From assembly GCA_002315715.1 (NCBI GenBank), contig DCHY01000001.1, positions 31,172 to 40,667 on the forward strand: a stretch of DNA of 9,496 nt, in the 5' to 3' direction. The position numbers and the translations under genes are program-made. The notes under the pieces were generated by a model that was not told the DNA's origin, ran no database searches, and worked only from the letters and a program-made list of their open reading frames with translations. Shown piece after piece: positions 1-5,225 of the stretch. Source of the DNA: Clostridiales bacterium UBA1740. Its GTDB lineage: Bacteria; Bacillota; Clostridia; Oscillospirales; CAG-272. Numbering within the stretch: the stretch's first letter is position 1; every line of letters begins with the position of its first letter.

Positions 1-1
1 A

Positions 2-85
2 CCACGCTGCGCGTGGATGAGATACAAGGCTACGCCTTGATGATATACCGAGCGTTGCTCGGATGATATACAACGCTTCGCGTTG
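2..85. repeat. 23-bp tandem hairpin array, four units
   Basis: Four 15-nt perfect hairpins (6-bp stem, 3-nt loop) start at 2, 25, 48 and 71 and are separated by an 8-nt spacer, ATGAGATA once and ATGATATA twice. The period is exactly 23 bp. The stems differ (CCACGC, CAAGGC, CCGAGC, CAACGC), yet each is complemented perfectly by its own 3' arm (GCGTGG, GCCTTG, GCTCGG, GCGTTG), so the arms covary while the spacer is conserved. This points to selection on hairpin structure rather than on one sequence. The array probably continues beyond the left edge. It lies 3' of spo0A in the minus direction, with no T-tract after any hairpin, so it is not a set of ordinary terminators. Its function is unknown; 3'-end mRNA stabilisation or a mobile intergenic repeat are possibilities. 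Confidence 0.85.
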
Positions 86-102
86 ATTGACAACTGCGGA
101 CG

Positions 103-873
103 TCAACCGACATACTTAAACTTTAATCTGAGATTATCCGCTATCATGGCGATGAACTCGCTGTTGGTGGGCTTGCCTTTGGAATTTTGGATGGTATAGC
201 CGAAATAGGAGTTGAGGGTATCGACGTCGCCCCTGTCCCACGCGACCTCGATGGCGTGGCGAATCGCGCGCTCAACGCGCGAGGTGGTGGTGCCGTATTT
301 CTTGGCGACGGTGGGATAAAGCACCTTCGTCACCGCGTTGATACACTCGTTGTCGTCCACCGTCATCATGATGGCGGTGCGCAGATACTGATAGCCTTTG
401 ATGTGCGCCGGAACTCCGATTTCGTGGATGATGCGCGTCACCTGCGCTTCCAGGCCGGACGGGAGGGTGGGGTAGCCGCCTCCGTCTTTTTCTTTGCCGC
501 GCACTTTCAAAAGCGCCCCCACGTGGGAGAGAAACGACGGCATGTCAAAGGGCTTCAAAAGACAAATGTCGGCGCCCGCCTCCGTCGCTTCCATCAAAAG
601 GTTCTGTTTGTGAATGGCGGACATAAATATAAAGGAAGGACGCACCCCGCCGCGCAGGGCGGAAAAACGGCGGATAATGCCGATGCCGTCGATACCCGAC
701 AGCCATAAATCCACGATGGCAAGGTCATAGCGCTCGCGCTCCAGCATTTGAGCGGCGGCGTTTCCGCTGACGGCTTCGTCAACCGAGGCAAAACCGCCCT
801 CGCGAAGTGACGACAAAAGTTTTGCTCTTTCGTCGGCGTTTTCCACGCAAAGTAAAATTTTCGTTTGTTCCAT
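103..873 (-). CDS. spo0A: Spo0A, sporulation master response regulator
   Basis: Encodes a 256-residue response regulator that, when phosphorylated, binds 0A boxes to activate or repress genes at the onset of sporulation. Residues 1-125 form the receiver: the phosphoacceptor is D55 (VDLWLSG), the switch residue S85 (FMSA) and the conserved lysine K107 (LLKPFD). A short Gly/Pro linker (about 126-140) leads to the Spo0A-specific effector domain, which is very well conserved (EIGVPAHIKGYQYLR at 151-165, SRVERAIRHAIEVAW at 198-212 around the recognition helix, KPTNSEFIAMIAD at 234-246). The length is close to the usual 260-270. Two oddities: the acidic pair (Asp-Asp in B. subtilis) is E11-N12, and the Pro usual four residues after the phosphoacceptor is Ser59. 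The start is chosen by a GGAG site (881-884) seven bases upstream. The gene appears monocistronic and divergent from pckG. The family call is near certain; full phosphorylation competence is inferred. Confidence 0.97.
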   Translation of the reverse strand: MEQTKILLCVENADERAKLLSSLREGGFASVDEAVSGNAAAQMLERERYDLAIVDLWLSGIDGIGIIRRFSALRGGVRPSFIFMSAIHKQNLLMEATEAGADICLLKPFDMPSFLSHVGALLKVRGKEKDGGGYPTLPSGLEAQVTRIIHEIGVPAHIKGYQYLRTAIMMTVDDNECINAVTKVLYPTVAKKYGTTTSRVERAIRHAIEVAWDRGDVDTLNSYFGYTIQNSKGKPTNSEFIAMIADNLRLKFKYVG

Positions 874-928
874 GTTTTTTCTCCATTCTGTTTTGTCTTT
901 AAATTTCCAATATTTGGTAACTGTTCAC

Positions 929-957
929 ATTTTACCATAATTTTCCATATAATGCAA
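929..957 (-). promoter_or_regulatory. Candidate sigma-A promoter of spo0A (extended -10)
   Basis: Read on the minus strand, TTGCAT (952-957) and TAAAAT (929-934) are separated by exactly 17 bp, with TGG directly before the -10 giving an extended -10. The predicted leader is about 50 nt. A second TTGACA (1002-1007) lies further upstream but has TATATT only after a 20-bp spacer, so it is less convincing. The region also has an inverted GGTAA/TTACC pair (916-920 and 932-936) that overlaps the -10 and could be a control site. Confidence 0.5.
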
Positions 958-1092
958 GTGCCGAGACACCGAAATAATATACAAAATTTTCCAATTTTCT
1001 CTGTCAACATTTACCAAATTTAACCATTTTACGGGAATTTCGGGGAAAAAACGAAAGGTGTGGGGCAGGGGAGAAAATCGCCGCCGCCTTTT

Positions 1093-1099
1093 TGCGACA
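1093..1099 (-). promoter_or_regulatory. Possible 0A box between spo0A and pckG
   Basis: The minus strand reads TGTCGCA within TTTTGTCGCAAAA, one mismatch from the B. subtilis Spo0A box TGTCGAA. It lies between the two divergent promoters, where autoregulation of spo0A or control of pckG would be plausible. A 7-mer with one mismatch is common by chance, so this is only a candidate. The rest of the gap (about 1030-1135) is strand-asymmetric: a G/A-rich stretch (1031-1076) is followed by a T-rich stretch (1101-1140), with no open frame that has a ribosome site. Confidence 0.2.
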
Positions 1100-1137
1100 A
1101 AATCCGTTTTTTTCCTGTTCTTTTTATTTTCTTTTTC

Positions 1138-1165
1138 TTGCATTTGCAAAAAGTCGTGATATAAT
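1138..1165 (+). promoter_or_regulatory. Promoter of the PEP carboxykinase gene
   Basis: TTGCAT (1138-1143), a 16-bp spacer and a perfect TATAAT (1160-1165) preceded by TGA give a good extended -10 sigma-A promoter. Transcription should begin near 1172, leaving a leader of about 60 nt before the ATG at 1232. Confidence 0.7.
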
Positions 1166-1171
1166 ATATCT

Positions 1172-1192
1172 GTGGAAAATTGGTGTTTCCGC
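1172..1192 (+). other. 5'-terminal stem-loop of the pckG leader
   Basis: GTGGAAA (1172-1178) pairs with TTTCCGC (1186-1192) through seven pairs including one G-U, around a 7-nt loop. It would sit at the very 5' end of the transcript predicted from the promoter at 1138-1165, a position where stem-loops often protect mRNA from decay in Gram-positive bacteria. The stability role is inferred. Confidence 0.35.
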
Positions 1193-1231
1193 AAATTTCA
1201 CCGTGTTTTTATGAAAGGAAGATATATACTT

Positions 1232-3019
1232 ATGAACACAAACGTTACGAAAAACTCGTTTGTCGACGCTTGGATTGCCGAGATGGCAGCCATGGTGGAA
1301 CCCTCCGACATCATTTTGATTGACGGTTCCGAGGCACAGGCTGACGCTCTTCGCAAACAGGCTATCGCATCGGGCGAAATGATCAAACTCAACGAAGAAA
1401 AACTGCCCAACTGCTATCTTCACAGAACCGCCGTCAACGACGTTGCCCGTGTAGAAGGCAGAACCTTCATTTGCACGAGCAAAAAAGAAGACGCCGGCAA
1501 CATCAACAACTGGATGGACCCGAAAGAATGCTATGCAAAACTTTCCAAGTTGTATAAAGGCTCGTACAAGGGCAAACCCATGTACGTTATCCCGTACTCC
1601 ATGTCCGTCGTCGGCTCCGACTTTGCCAAATACGGCATCGAACTGACCGACTCCATCTACGTCGTACTCAACATGCTTATCATGACGCGCGTCGGCATGA
1701 ACGTGCTTGAGGCTCTCGGCAACAGCGGCGACTTTATCAAAGGTCTTCACGCCTGCGCCAACGTCGATGAAGAAAACCGTTACATCTGCCACTTCCCGGA
1801 AGACAACACCATCTGGTCGGTTAACTCCGCATACGGTGGAAACGTGCTTCTCGGCAAAAAGTGCTTTGCCCTCCGTATCGCTTCCTACCTCGGTAGAAAA
1901 GAAGGCTGGATGGCAGAACATATGCTTATCCTCGGCATCGAAGGTCCCGACGGCGACGTGAAATACGTTTCCGCCGCATTCCCCTCTGCCTGCGGTAAGA
2001 CCAACCTCGCCATGCTCATTCCCCCCGAAGTGTACAAGAAACAAGGATACAAGACCTGGTGCGTCGGCGACGATATCGCTTGGCTCCGTGTCGGAAAAGA
2101 CGGAAGACTTTGGGCTGTCAACCCCGAAAACGGCTTCTTCGGCGTAGCACCCGGCACAAACGAACATTCCAACCCCAACGCCCTTCATACCGCTATGCGT
2201 GACACCATCTTCACCAACGTTGCGCACAACCTTGCCGATAACACCGTTTGGTGGGAAGGACTCAACAACGACCTTCCGACCGATTGCATCGACTGGCGCG
2301 GCAACAAATGGGATGCGTCTAAGTTCGACAAGAAAGACAAGTCGACCTGCGCCGCTCACCCGAACTCCCGTTTCACCGCTATGGCGAAGAACTGCCCCTG
2401 CCTCTCCGATAAATTCAACGATCCTGCCGGCGTTCCGATTTCCGCCATCATCTTCGGCGGCCGCCGTGCCAAGACCGCTCCCCTCGTTTACCAGTCCCGC
2501 GATTGGCAGAACGGTGTGTTCGTAGGTTCCATCATGGCTTCCGAGACTACCGCAGCCGCTTCCGGTGCCGTCGGTGTCGTTCGTCGCGATCCCATGGCAA
2601 TGCGTCCCTTTGTCGGCTACGACATGGGCGACTACTGGGCTCACTGGCTCGATATGGGCAAACTCATCAAGAATCCTCCGAAAATCTTCCACGTCAACTG
2701 GTTCAGAACCGACGACGAAGGTCACTTCGTATGGCCCGGCTTCGGCGACAATATGCGTGTCGTTATGTGGATCCTCGATCGTTGCGAAGGCAAAGTCGGC
2801 GCGAAAGAAACCGCCATCGGCTACGTTCCCAACGCCGAAGACATCAACATCGAAGGTCTCGACATTGACAGAAAGACCGTCGAATCCCTCCTTGACGTCG
2901 ATAAGGCAGTATGGCTCGAAGATTGCAAGGGCATCCGCGAATTCTATGCACAGGTCGGCGAGCGCGTTCCCGCAGAACTGTACGGCGAATTGGAAGCGCT
3001 TGAAGCCCGCTTGAAATAA
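1232..3019 (+). CDS. pckG: GTP-dependent phosphoenolpyruvate carboxykinase
   Basis: A 595-residue cytosolic enzyme interconverting oxaloacetate + GTP and phosphoenolpyruvate + GDP + CO2, at the junction of the TCA branch and gluconeogenesis (EC 4.1.1.32). The length is typical of the GTP family. The kinase-1a P-loop is PSACGKTN at 251-258 and carries the family's reactive cysteine (C254). The kinase-2 motif is GDDIAW at 279-284. Also present are NPENGFFGVAPGT (297-309), FGGRRAKTAPLVY (408-420) and SETTAAASG (437-445). K210 and H230 match the Mn2+ ligands by their spacing of 20. The ATG at 1232 is preferred over in-frame ATGs at 1172 and 1211 because only it follows a ribosome site (AAAGGAAG, 1214-1221), and family homology begins right after it. 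Codons strongly favour C-ending forms, consistent with high expression. Many Firmicutes use the unrelated ATP-type PckA, so the GTP type is notable. Confidence in family and reaction is very high. Confidence 0.97.
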   Translation: MNTNVTKNSFVDAWIAEMAAMVEPSDIILIDGSEAQADALRKQAIASGEMIKLNEEKLPNCYLHRTAVNDVARVEGRTFICTSKKEDAGNINNWMDPKECYAKLSKLYKGSYKGKPMYVIPYSMSVVGSDFAKYGIELTDSIYVVLNMLIMTRVGMNVLEALGNSGDFIKGLHACANVDEENRYICHFPEDNTIWSVNSAYGGNVLLGKKCFALRIASYLGRKEGWMAEHMLILGIEGPDGDVKYVSAAFPSACGKTNLAMLIPPEVYKKQGYKTWCVGDDIAWLRVGKDGRLWAVNPENGFFGVAPGTNEHSNPNALHTAMRDTIFTNVAHNLADNTVWWEGLNNDLPTDCIDWRGNKWDASKFDKKDKSTCAAHPNSRFTAMAKNCPCLSDKFNDPAGVPISAIIFGGRRAKTAPLVYQSRDWQNGVFVGSIMASETTAAASGAVGVVRRDPMAMRPFVGYDMGDYWAHWLDMGKLIKNPPKIFHVNWFRTDDEGHFVWPGFGDNMRVVMWILDRCEGKVGAKETAIGYVPNAEDINIEGLDIDRKTVESLLDVDKAVWLEDCKGIREFYAQVGERVPAELYGELEALEARLK

Positions 3020-3035
3020 TCGCGCTTACGCGCAT

Positions 3036-3067
3036 AAAAAGGTGTGAAGAAATTCACACCTTTTTTT
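3036..3067 (+). terminator. Rho-independent terminator of pckG
   Basis: A perfect 8-bp stem, GGTGTGAA/TTCACACC (3041-3060), closes a GAAA loop and is followed by seven T (3061-3067). Five A (3036-3040) extend the pairing. It lies 17 bases after the pckG stop. The flanking A-run could also make it work in the minus direction, as a backstop for fic read-through. Confidence 0.9.
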
Positions 3068-3128
3068 GTTTGACGGTTGCCTGCGCCTTTGAAAAGCGAA
3101 AAACGATACTCTTACCTACCGAAGAAGC

Positions 3129-3158
3129 AAAAAAGCGCGGAAAAATCCGCGCTTTTTT
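3129..3158 (-). terminator. Rho-independent terminator of the fic gene
   Basis: On the minus strand the stem GCGCGGA/TCCGCGC (3135-3141 and 3146-3152, 4-nt loop) is flanked by six A upstream and six T downstream. The first A of the upstream A-run is the last base of the fic TGA, so termination is immediate. The flanks make it symmetrical enough to work on either strand between the convergent genes. Confidence 0.88.
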
Positions 3159-4303
3159 CAAGTGTCTTTTCTTAAAATATCGAGGTATTCTTCATAGGAA
3201 TACACGACGGCTTTTCCGCTTTTGCCGGTCGGCTTCAAAATACCTTTCTCACAGAACAGCGCGATGTATTTTGCCATGCCGTTTCGGGAACAGGATAAAT
3301 CTGCCGCCGTCTTTGCCGTTTCGATAATCGGGTGCTGTTCGAGATACGAAAACAAAGCCGTCAAGTTGGCTTTGGAACGGGTCGGCGTATTGCCGAGTGC
3401 CTGCTCGTTTTTGGTATGCAAAGCCACGAGTTTTTGCACCGTGACGGCGGCGTCTTCCGCCGTTTCCACGAATCCGCGTAAAAAGAATTTTACCCACTGT
3501 TCGTAATTGCCGCTTCTTCGCACCTCACTCATGCGGTCGTAATATTCGAGTTGGTTGGATTTCAAAAAGCAGGATAGGTACAAAATGGGAGAGTACAATA
3601 CGTTTGCCTGCATCAAATACAGCGTGATGAGAAGACGCCCGACTCTGCCGTTGCCGTCGAGAAACGGATGAATCGTTTCAAACTGATAATGAATCAAGGC
3701 GGCTTTGATCAGGGCGTCGGTTTTGTCGGCGCCGTTTAGGTACTTTTCAAGATCGGACATACATTCCGTCATATCGTCGGGATTCGGCGGGATGTATCTC
3801 GCATTTCTGAGAGTACTGCCGCTGCCGCCGATCCAGTTTTGGGAAGTGCGAAATTCGCCCGGCGTTTTTTCACAGCCGCGTACGCTGTTCATCAACACTT
3901 CGTGGGTTTCCCGAATCAAGCGGTTGCAAAGGGGAATATCGTTCATACGGCGAATGGCAAATTGAATCGCGCGCACGTAATTGACAACGTCCGAAACGTC
4001 GGCGTTTTGATTTTCGTCGATGGTGGGATTCAAAATGTCGTCGAGGGTACACTGGGTTCCTTCCATTTGCGAGGAAACGAGCGCCTCTTTTCGTACGTAC
4101 ATGGAGATAAACAAATCTTTGCTCGGAATGCGGTCGGAAAGCCCGTTTAAGAGGGAGAGCTTTGCGTGGGCGTTAATCAGCAATTCCTGCATCTCTTCGT
4201 CGGGGACGACGGGAGGTGTCGGCGGCAAGGGGTGCGGATAAAACGATTCGTAGGATTCGGCACCGAAAAGATTTTTGACAATCTTTCCCGAACGGTTGTT
4301 CAT
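3158..4303 (-). CDS. Class II Fic-domain protein (predicted AMP-transferase)
   Basis: A 381-residue Fic protein. Fic enzymes usually transfer AMP from ATP to a hydroxyl side chain of a target protein. The catalytic loop is a perfect HPFxDGNGRxGR motif (HPFLDGNGRVGR, residues 212-223), with H212 as base, D216 for Mg2+ and R220/R223 for phosphates. An inhibitory-helix motif (S/T)xxxE(G/N) lies N-terminal to the core (S77-S-Q-M-E81-G82), which makes it class II: E81 would block productive ATP binding until relieved. NWIGG (157-161) lies in the usual flap region. Residues about 310-375 (NLTALFSYLEQHP, AADLSCSRNGMAKYI) look like a C-terminal winged helix, suggesting DNA binding or autoregulation. 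The start at 4303 is chosen over an in-frame ATG seven codons upstream because AAAAAAGGAG (4311-4320) gives a 7-base spacing. It is divergent from the XRE gene. The target is unknown. Family call is very strong, activity inferred. Confidence 0.94.
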   Translation of the reverse strand: MNNRSGKIVKNLFGAESYESFYPHPLPPTPPVVPDEEMQELLINAHAKLSLLNGLSDRIPSKDLFISMYVRKEALVSSQMEGTQCTLDDILNPTIDENQNADVSDVVNYVRAIQFAIRRMNDIPLCNRLIRETHEVLMNSVRGCEKTPGEFRTSQNWIGGSGSTLRNARYIPPNPDDMTECMSDLEKYLNGADKTDALIKAALIHYQFETIHPFLDGNGRVGRLLITLYLMQANVLYSPILYLSCFLKSNQLEYYDRMSEVRRSGNYEQWVKFFLRGFVETAEDAAVTVQKLVALHTKNEQALGNTPTRSKANLTALFSYLEQHPIIETAKTAADLSCSRNGMAKYIALFCEKGILKPTGKSGKAVVYSYEEYLDILRKDT

Positions 4304-4335
4304 ATGATATCTCCTTTTTTGCATTTTCCACCTCT

Positions 4336-4364
4336 AAGATAGCATAGAAAACGCACAAAGTCAA
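4336..4364 (-). promoter_or_regulatory. fic promoter embedded in a palindrome
   Basis: On the minus strand TTGACT (4359-4364) and TATCTT (4336-4341) are 17 bp apart, with TGC before the -10 giving an extended -10. The -35 lies almost wholly in the 8-bp centre of the perfect 14-bp inverted repeat 4346-4381, and one arm fills most of the spacer. A protein bound to the palindrome would therefore cover the promoter. The leader would be about 25 nt and includes the AAGGAG ribosome site. Confidence 0.6.
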
Positions 4365-4481
4365 TAGTTTGTGCGTTTTCTCGTAAAAAAATGAAAAGAA
4401 AACGCACAAACTGCCAGTTTTATGCGTTTTCTCTGACAAAATCGAAAAGAAAACGCACAAACTTTCGGTTTTTGTGCTTCT
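4346..4481. repeat. 51-bp tandem palindrome array, three units
   Basis: The 14-mer AGAAAACGCACAAA starts at 4346, 4397 and 4448, an exact 51-bp period, and is identical in all three copies. In copy 1 it is followed after 8 bp by a perfect complement (TTTGTGCGTTTTCT, 4368-4381). In copy 2 the second arm (TTTTATGCGTTTTCT, ending at 4432) has a G-to-TA change. In copy 3 it is shortened (TTTGTGCTTCT, 4471-4481). No T-tracts follow, so terminators are unlikely. A 51-bp spacing is close to five helical turns and would put the sites on one face of DNA. The best reading is an operator array for fic. A structured leader or a repeat element is the alternative. Confidence 0.8.
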
Positions 4482-4502
4482 GTTTTGCCGCAATCGCAAA
4501 AT

Positions 4503-4589
4503 CGCTTTATTACGCTAAAGCAAACGCCGAAAAAGGCGCTTTATTCCGCTAAAGCGACGGGGCAAAACGGCGCTTTATCAAGCTAAAGC
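4503..4589. repeat. 34-bp tandem inverted-repeat array, three units
   Basis: Three units with an exact 34-bp period each contain GCTTTA-N6-TAAAGC, at 4504-4521, 4538-4555 and 4572-4589. The consensus is GCTTTATNNNGCTAAAGC; the outer arms are invariant and the three central bases vary (TAC, TCC, CAA). The 16-bp linkers are A- and G-rich and not conserved. The array adjoins the 51-bp array but shares no sequence with it. No promoter, ribosome site or T-tract is associated. Its function is unknown; it could be a set of protein-binding sites or a decaying mobile repeat. Confidence 0.75.
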
Positions 4590-4746
4590 AAGAAAAAACG
4601 GGCGCTGATTTCCGCACGGCGCGGGGAAGGGGGGAGGGGAGACGTATCGTATAACAAACTAAGATATTACGAATTATGCCATATGATAAAATCGTGCTTG
4701 GTATACCTAAACTATTCATAAAAATTTATAGATTATTTCAAACTAT
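4590..4746. other. G-run and AT-rich upstream region of the XRE gene
   Basis: This stretch has no credible gene. It begins with a G-rich run (4623-4639: G4, AA, G6, A, G4) and then turns abruptly AT-rich. It contains a perfect 8-bp palindrome GGTATACC (4700-4707) and three copies of AAACTA (4656, 4709, 4740), of which the last two extend to AAACTATT and lie 31 bp apart, about three helical turns. The third copy abuts the possible -35 of the XRE gene, so these could be repressor sites. That is inference from spacing only. Confidence 0.35.
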
Positions 4747-4778
4747 TTGCACAAAAAATCAAAAAATTGAGATATAAT
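4747..4778 (+). promoter_or_regulatory. Probable promoter of the XRE-family gene
   Basis: A perfect TATAAT (4773-4778) lies 34 bases before the chosen ATG. The nearest -35-like hexamer is TTGCAC (4747-4752), but the spacer is 20 bp, longer than ideal, so only the -10 is convincing. The sequence GCACAAA (4749-4755) in this -35 also occurs in every arm of the 51-bp array at fic. If that is not chance, one regulator could act at both promoters. Confidence 0.45.
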
Positions 4779-4812
4779 AATGGTGAAAAAGTGTGAGAAA
4801 GGAGGAAGTCAC

Positions 4813-5082
4813 ATGAAAATCGGCGAAAAAATCAGAAACGCGCCGGAAGAACTGCAAATCACCCAGGCAACCATGGCAAAGCAGATCCCGATGAATCAGT
4901 CAAACTACTCGAAAATCGAGAGAGATGCCCAAGAACCAAGCCTTTTACAGTTAAAACGTATTTGCGAAATTCTTCATGTCAATCCGTCTTACCTTTTGCA
5001 GATGGGAGAATATGAGAATCTATCCGCTAAAGATCAAGCCCTTCTCAAGGACATAAAAGCTTTGATTGACAAATACCGATAA
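4813..5082 (+). CDS. XRE/Cro-type helix-turn-helix regulator
   Basis: A small 89-residue DNA-binding protein consisting of one HTH_3/XRE domain (about residues 4-64) and a short acidic/basic helical tail (70-89). The helix-turn-helix spans roughly 16-36 (ITQATMAKQIPMNQSNYSKIE is the region, read in parts), followed by the family's EPSLLQLKRICEIL (41-54) and NPSYLL (57-62). Helix 1 contains an unusual proline (NAPEEL, 9-14). The start is set by a strong AAAGGAGG site (4798-4805) seven bases before the ATG at 4813; an in-frame ATG at 4780 lacks one and overlaps the -10. There is no catalytic or sensory domain, so it probably acts as a repressor. It is divergent from fic across the palindrome arrays and may control fic, itself or both. 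It is not obviously a classical antitoxin. Confidence 0.88.
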   Translation: MKIGEKIRNAPEELQITQATMAKQIPMNQSNYSKIERDAQEPSLLQLKRICEILHVNPSYLLQMGEYENLSAKDQALLKDIKALIDKYR

Positions 5083-5146
5083 GCCACGCTCAGGTGGCAA
5101 AAGAGGGAGGTCCCTCTTTGGATATATTCGGGTTCGACAACCGAAC
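5083..5146. repeat. Three consecutive small hairpins after the XRE gene
   Basis: Immediately after the XRE stop come GCCAC/GTGGC (5083-5087, 5094-5098), AAAGAGGG/CCCTCTTT (5100-5107, 5112-5119, 4-nt loop) and GTTCG/CGAAC (5132-5136, 5142-5146, 5-nt loop). Their tight packing before a terminator suggests a structured 3' untranslated region or a short intergenic repeat element. Only weak T-runs follow, CTTTGG on plus and CTTTTG on minus after the second hairpin. No coding potential with a ribosome site is seen. Confidence 0.55.
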
Positions 5147-5179
5147 AAAAAGCCGCGGCTCTTTCGAGCAGCGGCTTTT
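5147..5179. terminator. Bidirectional terminator between convergent genes
   Basis: AAAAGCCGC and GCGGCTTTT flank an inner GCTC/GAGC helix with a TTTC loop; one G/A mismatch (5157 and 5170) separates the two helices. The plus strand ends in four T and the minus strand in five T, so it can stop both the XRE transcript and the lyase transcript coming from the right (lyase stop at 5226). The T-runs are short, so efficiency is uncertain. Confidence 0.75.
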
Positions 5180-5225
5180 CCAATGTTTGTCATAGTTAAA
5201 AACGGAATATTTTACCGACACGGTT

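Noticed and set aside
925..1194. 89-codon minus-strand frame in the spo0A/pckG gap
   Set aside because: It covers both divergent promoters, is rich in Lys/Arg/Phe from T-rich DNA, and lacks a ribosome site.
1124..2725. 533-codon open frame antisense to pckG
   Set aside because: It is the antisense shadow of a strongly codon-biased gene. The product is low-complexity (Val/Gly/Asp/His-rich) with no recognisable motif, while the sense strand encodes an unmistakable enzyme.
4173..4499. Minus-strand 108-codon frame with a 17-residue repeat (SLCVFFS...EKTHK)
   Set aside because: The peptide repeat is simply the translation of the 51-bp DNA array (51 = 17 codons). It starts with TTG without a ribosome site and runs into fic out of frame.
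4503..4589. CRISPR-like repeat-spacer array
   Set aside because: Only three units with an 18-bp palindromic repeat whose centre varies, 16-bp linkers too short for spacers, and no cas genes nearby. The same reasoning excludes the 51-bp and 23-bp arrays.
4623..4639. G-quadruplex from the G-run upstream of XRE
   Set aside because: The run has only three separated G-tracts (4, 6, 4); four tracts with loops need a zero-length loop, so the case is marginal and it is noted only as composition.
5127..5146. tRNA T-arm-like GGTTCGA sequence
   Set aside because: No acceptor, D or anticodon arm can be built around it, and the stem has a mismatch at the canonical T-arm position. It is better explained as a small hairpin.
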